Assembly: GCA_016748015.1 (NCBI GenBank)
Contig: JAAOMT010000239.1
Coordinates: 463,214 to 527,213, forward strand
Direction of reading: 5' to 3'
DNA length: 64,000 nucleotides
Source: Geosiphon pyriformis
Taxonomy: Eukaryota; Glomeromycota; Glomeromycetes; Archaeosporales; Geosiphonaceae
The notes under the pieces were generated by a model that had not been told where the DNA came from, did no database searches, and worked only from the letters and a program-made list of their open reading frames with translations. Shown piece after piece: positions 59,310 through 64,000 of this stretch (positions within the stretch are counted from its first letter, which is position 1; every line of letters starts with the position of its first letter). A program made the translations under genes and the position numbers.

Positions 59310-61590
59310 ACTCTTTGTCTTCTTAATTTTATGACCACGACCAGAGCAAAGAGTAAAAAAGCTGCACCTGATATCTGTCCTGAGATATCTAATAAAATTT
59401 CAACCAGAGGAGCTCTTTCTGTTGTAGAAGCAACTAGACAAAACGTTTTAAAAGCCTTCCTCTTATCCAGTAATCGTGAAAAGCTGTTTTTAGTAGCCAC
59501 TAAATCAATTTCTTTATCTTTGGCTGATTTTTCACCAGTCAAAGTTTCTTCAAAGAGACACACTTGGGTTAGTTCCAGTGTTGCTTCCATCCCAACTAAG
59601 AGCCCAAAAGTTTTTAATAATAGACCAGTAAATAAGCTGGTCTTCCTCTCTATAGATTCAACACCTGGTGCTTCTGGCATCACCTCTTCAAAAAAAATGG
59701 TCAAAAAGACCAAAAGTTCAGAAAAGTGGGGGCAGTTACTTGCTTCTGCTATTGTTACACCGAACCCCTTTGTGGTTCCCAATGAGATCTTAAATGAGAT
59801 CTCAGTAGTATCATCTGGCATGTCATCTAAGATGAACCAAGATTAACCACTGGCTGTGTTGCCAAATGTGGTGTTTTCCGGCAGATAATCACCGGTTTTA
59901 GAAGCAAAACAATCTCCTCCTATTGGGTCACCTGTTCTTGAGAACTGAGCTGATCAAATGGAAACTAATTCATCTCCTCCTCTAGTTTCTGGTGCTACTT
60001 CTGGTGATGCTTGGGAAACTATTATTAGTTGTCAAAGGTTTGCTGGGTGGGTGGCCTCCACTCTGGTGCCTGGTGCTACTTTTAGGATCAAATTAGCTTA
60101 TGTTAAGACTGTTTTTCAGTCTGTGCATAGTTTCTTGGGTGCTAAATCTGTTTCAAAAGACAATGTGAAGCTTTTCTGTATGGAATTTGCTCCTCAACAG
60201 TCTTTGGAAGCTGTGTTTTTGGTTGAGCTTACAAGCTCTGTTCATTTAACCACTCTCAAAATTACCAAATTTTTGGTGGTTTCTGAATCTGGTTCCTTTT
60301 TTGCTGCTGTTGCGCTGCGTAATATACTTTTGGATGTGTTTGCTGCTAATATTAAGTTGGCTCTCAGTGTGTTTGGTAGTGTTACTCGTGTTGTGCTGAA
60401 GCCTGCTGGCATTTGACAGTATGTAGTGGTTTATTTTAAAAAGTTAGACTCTGCTGTGTCTGTCTTAAAGCATTGGTCAGTCTTGGTGAACAAGAATAGT
60501 GTTAGAATCCTCCCTCTGGTGAATCAAAATGAGACTATTTTGTTTCGTGATAAGTTTAAGGCCAAATTGGTCAACCTTCCCCTTGGCTGTACCACCTTTG
60601 AAATTAGTGATATGATTTCTCAGGTTGGTGGTCAAACATGTTTCATTCCTCATTCTCCTGATTCTGGTTGTTGTTCCCGGTTTGCTTTGGTTATATTTGA
60701 CTCTCAAAGCAATTTGGATTCTGCTGTAGTCAAGACTGGTACTCTAAAGAAATGCCATATCTGGTGGGAAACTCCTGGCTGCCGGTGCTGCTTTAGGTGT
60801 CAAGAAATGAGCCATTTGGCCATGGATTGCAAGATTTCTCCACCTTCCACTCCCAAAATTCCCAAGGTTTTCAAGTTTCGTTTTGTGGGTTCTGCTTCAT
60901 ATGCCAAGACTGCTGCTCCTTTTGGTCTTTCTGAGTTTCCTTCTTTAGTGGCTCTTTCGGCTGCTTTTGCTGCTAATCCTGCTGTTGGTTCCAGATTGGA
61001 CTCTTTGGAAAAGCAGATTTCAGATTTGGCTGCTCTTGTTAAGTTTATTGTTGAGCCTGTTGGTTCTTTGGTTGCTTTGGTGTTTCATCTTCTTGATAAT
61101 AATGCTGTTAAAGCTGTTCAGGTTGAGAAAAATATCATTTCTATGAAGAGTGCTGCTAACAATTTTGCTAACCTCATGGTTGGAGTTTCTAAGGACATTG
61201 CTTGTCTTAGATCTGAGGTTGACTTTGGTAATATGGATTATAATAATATACTGGCTGCTAAGCCTTCCTTTTTAAGTGAGAACACTGTTGAGCATGTTAT
61301 TGCTTTGTGGCGGATGTCTAGTGCTGAAACCAGAAGCAATATTGAATCTACTAGATTGTTTCTTAGTGAGTTTATTTTTGACTCTAGGAATCTGAATGAT
61401 ATCATTGAAAGAATTTGTGGGTTGGAGTTATTCTTACCTACTTTTGATTCAGTGTAGTGAGTCCTTGATTGGGCCGAGTGTCTGATTACATGTAGAAAAT
61501 GCATGATTTATGCCTATAATGTAATTCTTTCTGTAGTATCATAGTTTTAGGTTGTATTTGGGTCTCGCTTATTAAATAATATAAAAAAAA
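59310..61590 (+). mobile_element. ORF1-only LINE relative (non-autonomous)
   Basis: It carries one long frame (59331-61457) homologous to LINE ORF1 and then, with no ORF2, goes straight into a LINE-type 3' tail (GAGTGTCTGATTACATGTAG, AAAATGCATGA, TTTGGGTCTCGCTTATTAAATAAT). No endonuclease or RT sequence is present. It would need ORF2 in trans, as proposed for other ORF1-only elements. Its 5' end is set approximately. Confidence 0.65.
59331..61457 (+). pseudogene. ORF1-like protein of the non-autonomous element
   Basis: A single register of 708 codons with only four in-frame stops (TAA 59844, TAA 59886, TGA 59946, TGA 60414), each one transition from CAA, TGG or CGA; the last 343 codons are open. 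The N-terminal 170 residues are basic and Ser/Thr-rich (MTTTRAKSKKAAPD). The middle has a conserved LINE ORF1 block (LVNLPLGCTTFEI, GGQTCFIPHSPDSG), then a C-X2-C-X4-H-X4-C knuckle (CFRCQEMSHLAMDC), an SYAKT segment and a helical C-terminal region (SRLDSLEKQISDLAALVKFI). It would bind element RNA. Confidence 0.7.
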
Positions 61591-62384
61591 ATTAATCTAA
61601 GTATATCTCTTAAAAAAATCTTTAATTAAAAAAAAACTATTAGTTAAAAATAAAAAATGTTTTAAAAACTGTTAAATACAGCTTTTTAGTATCAATATTT
61701 AAAAAAAAAATTATTAGAATATTCTACTTAGTTGCTTTAATAATAATAAAAATTTTTTTGGTTGAAATTTTATTAATTACTATAGAAAAAATAATATTTA
61801 AAATTTTTTTACTTTTTGTTTTTATTGTAATTATAAAAATAAAAAAAATAAAAAGTTTTTTTTTTAATTATTATAATATAATTAAAATTAATTTAAGTAA
61901 AGTTTATTTGAATGTAATTTTAATTTTCAGTAATAATTTGTTAAGAATATAATTTTTTTAGATATTATTAGTAATATATTAACTTGTTTTTTAAATTTAA
62001 GTTTAAATATAAGATTAAATATTCATAATTTAATATTATTAATATTAATTAAATTACAAATAATAACTTTAATATTAAAATATGTACTAATATTCAATAT
62101 AATTGTTATTTATTCAAATAATTAAGTGTTTTATATCTAATTTTTGCTAAATTAAAAAATAATATATTATTATTATTATTAGAAATAAAAGTTTATTTAT
62201 TGAATAAATCAAAATAAAAAATTATTCTGGTATTATAAATAATAAATAAACTAATATGTTTATTAATAAAATCTCAAATTTGAAATTTTTGTTATTTGTT
62301 AATATTTAAAAAAGATTTTTTTTAAGATGGTTTTTAAAAATGCTTATAATTTTGTAAAAAACCTGTTTGATTCAGTGTACTTTT
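61591..62384. other. AT-rich stretch
   Basis: No gene, RNA or intact repeat recognised. The small open frame at 61758-61952 is low-complexity AT sequence. Confidence 0.45.
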
Positions 62385-62600
62385 TCAAGCCACAGCACTG
62401 CAGGTCTTCATACTTATTTTATAAAGGCTTGATTCTGTGGCGAAGAAGGTGTCATCGATGACTGTTCCTATAGGTGGATCGCCTCAACCAATAGAACAAT
62501 TGCAAGTTTGCCTCTTCTTTAATGTTTCTGTTGATCGGCTCGAGTGGCTGGTCACATGTAGAAAAAGCATGAGCCACACTTACTTTAACAAAATAAAATA
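62385..62600 (+). mobile_element. LINE 3' remnant close to the PPOX start
   Basis: CACTGCAGGTCTTCATACTTATTTTATAAAGGCTTG parallels the region before the C-terminal finger of LINE ORF2 (57849-57885). After a large internal deletion comes the tail TCGAGTGGCTGGTCACATGT with AGAAAAAGCATGAGCCACAC (62540-62579). It is short, rearranged and non-coding. It ends roughly 75 bp before the next gene's ATG. Confidence 0.65.
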
Positions 62601-62676
62601 AATATATCTATACACAATATTTTTATATATACTGTATCACACTTAAAGATTATCTTTACAGAACCCGCAATAAAAA

Positions 62677-64000
62677 ATGCCCCCTTCACGTTCTAAACAT
62701 GTTGCCATACTAGGAGGAGGCATCTCAGGTTTGGCGACTGCGTGGCATCTAGCCCGTAGTTCACCCAGTACAAAAATAACCTTACTTGAAGGGGCAAACA
62801 GGCTAGGAGGCTGGATACAAACCAAACGAGTTGGCGATCGCCAACTTCTTTTTGAACTTGGGCCAAGAACGCTGAGGCCTTCTGGTCTGAGTGGATTGGC
62901 TACACTGGATATGGTCAGTAATGATGTCTTTCTTCCATATGTTACAACTGGCCTTTTCCTTCTATATCTTATAAATATCAGTTTACTAATCTGCTTGATG
63001 TTTGTATAAGAAAAATAGATTTCTGAATTAAGCTCGATCTCTTCAATTATAGCAATATCTTCCTCCCATTTAACAGCCAAAAATCGATTCATTTATTATC
63101 CTGATCGACTCAACAAAATTCCCTCCTCTCTTTTTGGGGGTATCACTTCTCTCTTCAGTCTGCCGGTTATGCAAGGAGTAATATCGGGATTATTACGTGA
63201 ACCATTTGTTCAAACTAAGCATCTGGATGATGAAAGCATTCACAGTTTTATCTCTAGGCGACTTGACCAGCGACTTTCTGATAATATGATTAGTGCCGTA
63301 ATACATGGAATCTATGCAGGCGATGTGACAAAGCTTTCTTTGAGATCCACACTCCCTTTTTTATATTATGCAGAACGTAAACATGGCTCGATTTTCAAAG
63401 GGGTAATCAAGGGTAGAAATCAGCTCATTCCTTACTCCCAGCAGGATCAGTTGCTCCAAATGACAGCTAAGAAAAATCCTGAGCTGTTGGATAGGATAAA
63501 AAAATTTAGTCTTTATTCATTTCGCGATGGAGTTGAGGAGTTGACAAGAGCGATCGAAAAAGATCTAGTTGCTAAAATGAATGTGGCTATCAAGATTGGA
63601 CAGCAAGTCAAAAGTTTGACATTTGAAAACGGGCTTCAGGTAAGAAATTAATTTTTGCGACTGGTTTTTCAATTGATCAAATTTATTTTGACTGTAAAAT
63701 TACGAGTTAAGCTCCAATTGCCAGTGTTTTGGAAACGTGATCTCCTTGAGTAAAGGTAGCATAAATCCTGGAGAAATTTTTTGTCGATTGATTTTTCTTC
63801 CTAGAAATCATTTTGTGGAGATAGGTTTTCATGGAAAATCAAAATATCACATGCTCGGATGGCTGAGAGGAAAAGCGTCGCATTTTACATTTCGAGGTGC
63901 ACCAATAGCCGTTATTGGCTAATTTAATGAGGGGATCATCAGTCGTGTCATTTGCTGAAATTTTCAATCCTGGATCAACATCGCAATTGGAAAGCTCAAA
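62677..64000 (+). CDS. HEM14: Protoporphyrinogen oxidase, 5' part (runs off the window)
   Basis: Oxidises protoporphyrinogen IX to protoporphyrin IX, the penultimate step of haem synthesis, normally on the mitochondrial inner membrane. Exon 1 (62677-62913) encodes MPPSRSKHVAILGGGISGLA with the GxGxxG dinucleotide fold for FAD and LLEGANRLGGWIQT. Exon 2 (63019-63639) follows in phase, with TAKNRFIYYPDRLNKIPSSL, the helical membrane-binding part (VMQGVISGLLREPF), GIYAGDVTKLSLRSTLPFLY, and YSFRDGVEELTRAI. The next exons (63640 on) I could not place with certainty; a small exon at 63725-63755 is possible. About half of a roughly 500-aa protein is visible. Confidence 0.9.

Noticed and set aside
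59219-59821. 200-aa minus ORF overlapping the ORF1-only element
   Set aside because: The sense frame shows LINE ORF1 homology and a zinc knuckle; the antisense frame has no recognisable feature and runs into AT-rich DNA.

Overview
The window is AT-rich eukaryotic DNA with spliced housekeeping genes and a heavy load of LTR and non-LTR retrotransposons. Introns are short (mostly 60-130 bp) and the proteins read as fungal. Together with the very AT-rich deserts and the retroelement families, this points to a TE-rich early-diverging fungus, most like an arbuscular mycorrhizal (Glomeromycotina-type) genome; the lineage is an inference.

Layout. 1-2239 is the right end of a Ty3-type retrotransposon (subfamily B), abutting a heavily AT-converted Ty3 copy of a second subfamily (A) at 2240-6232. 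That copy is interrupted by a 611-bp Tc1/mariner-type deletion derivative (3353-3963) and followed by a decayed LTR in the opposite orientation (6233-7052). 7053-10540 is AT-rich, with an antisense LINE ghost and a 20-bp x 5 minisatellite. 10541-37750 is a three-level nest: a ~6.7-kb LINE (10541-10624 and 31077-37750) was split by a ~10.2-kb subfamily-A Ty3 element on + (10625-12471 and 22725-31076), which was itself split by a 10,253-bp Ty3 element of the same subfamily on - (12472-22724). Both Ty3 joins show probable 4-bp target duplications.

39276-49535 is a compact gene island: SEC23 (-), an unrecognised 439-aa gene (+), a METTL2/8-type tRNA m3C methyltransferase (+), ribosomal protein S13/uS15 (-) and the U5 snRNP 40-kDa WD40 protein (-). 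I reconstructed the exons by hand; every spliced frame closes exactly, giving 760, 439, 366, 151 and 361 aa. After an AT desert with a second antisense LINE ghost come a second LINE copy (51889-58620), an ORF1-only LINE relative (about 59310-61590), a LINE tail remnant (about 62385-62600), and the 5' part of a protoporphyrinogen oxidase gene that runs off the right edge.

How the parts work. Subfamily-A Ty3 elements encode gag with a CCHC knuckle, protease, Cys-rich zinc modules, a dUTPase-like domain, RT, RNase H and integrase, plus an extra ORF of about 220 aa between integrase and the 3' LTR. That ORF is also present, intact and diverged, in subfamily B. The two large A copies share many identical in-frame stops, one frameshift and a YLDD-to-YLDN change, so defective sequence seems to have been copied in trans or homogenised. 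The LINE encodes ORF1 (zinc knuckle) and ORF2 (APE endonuclease, RT, RNase H, CCHC), with a stop/start overlap between them.
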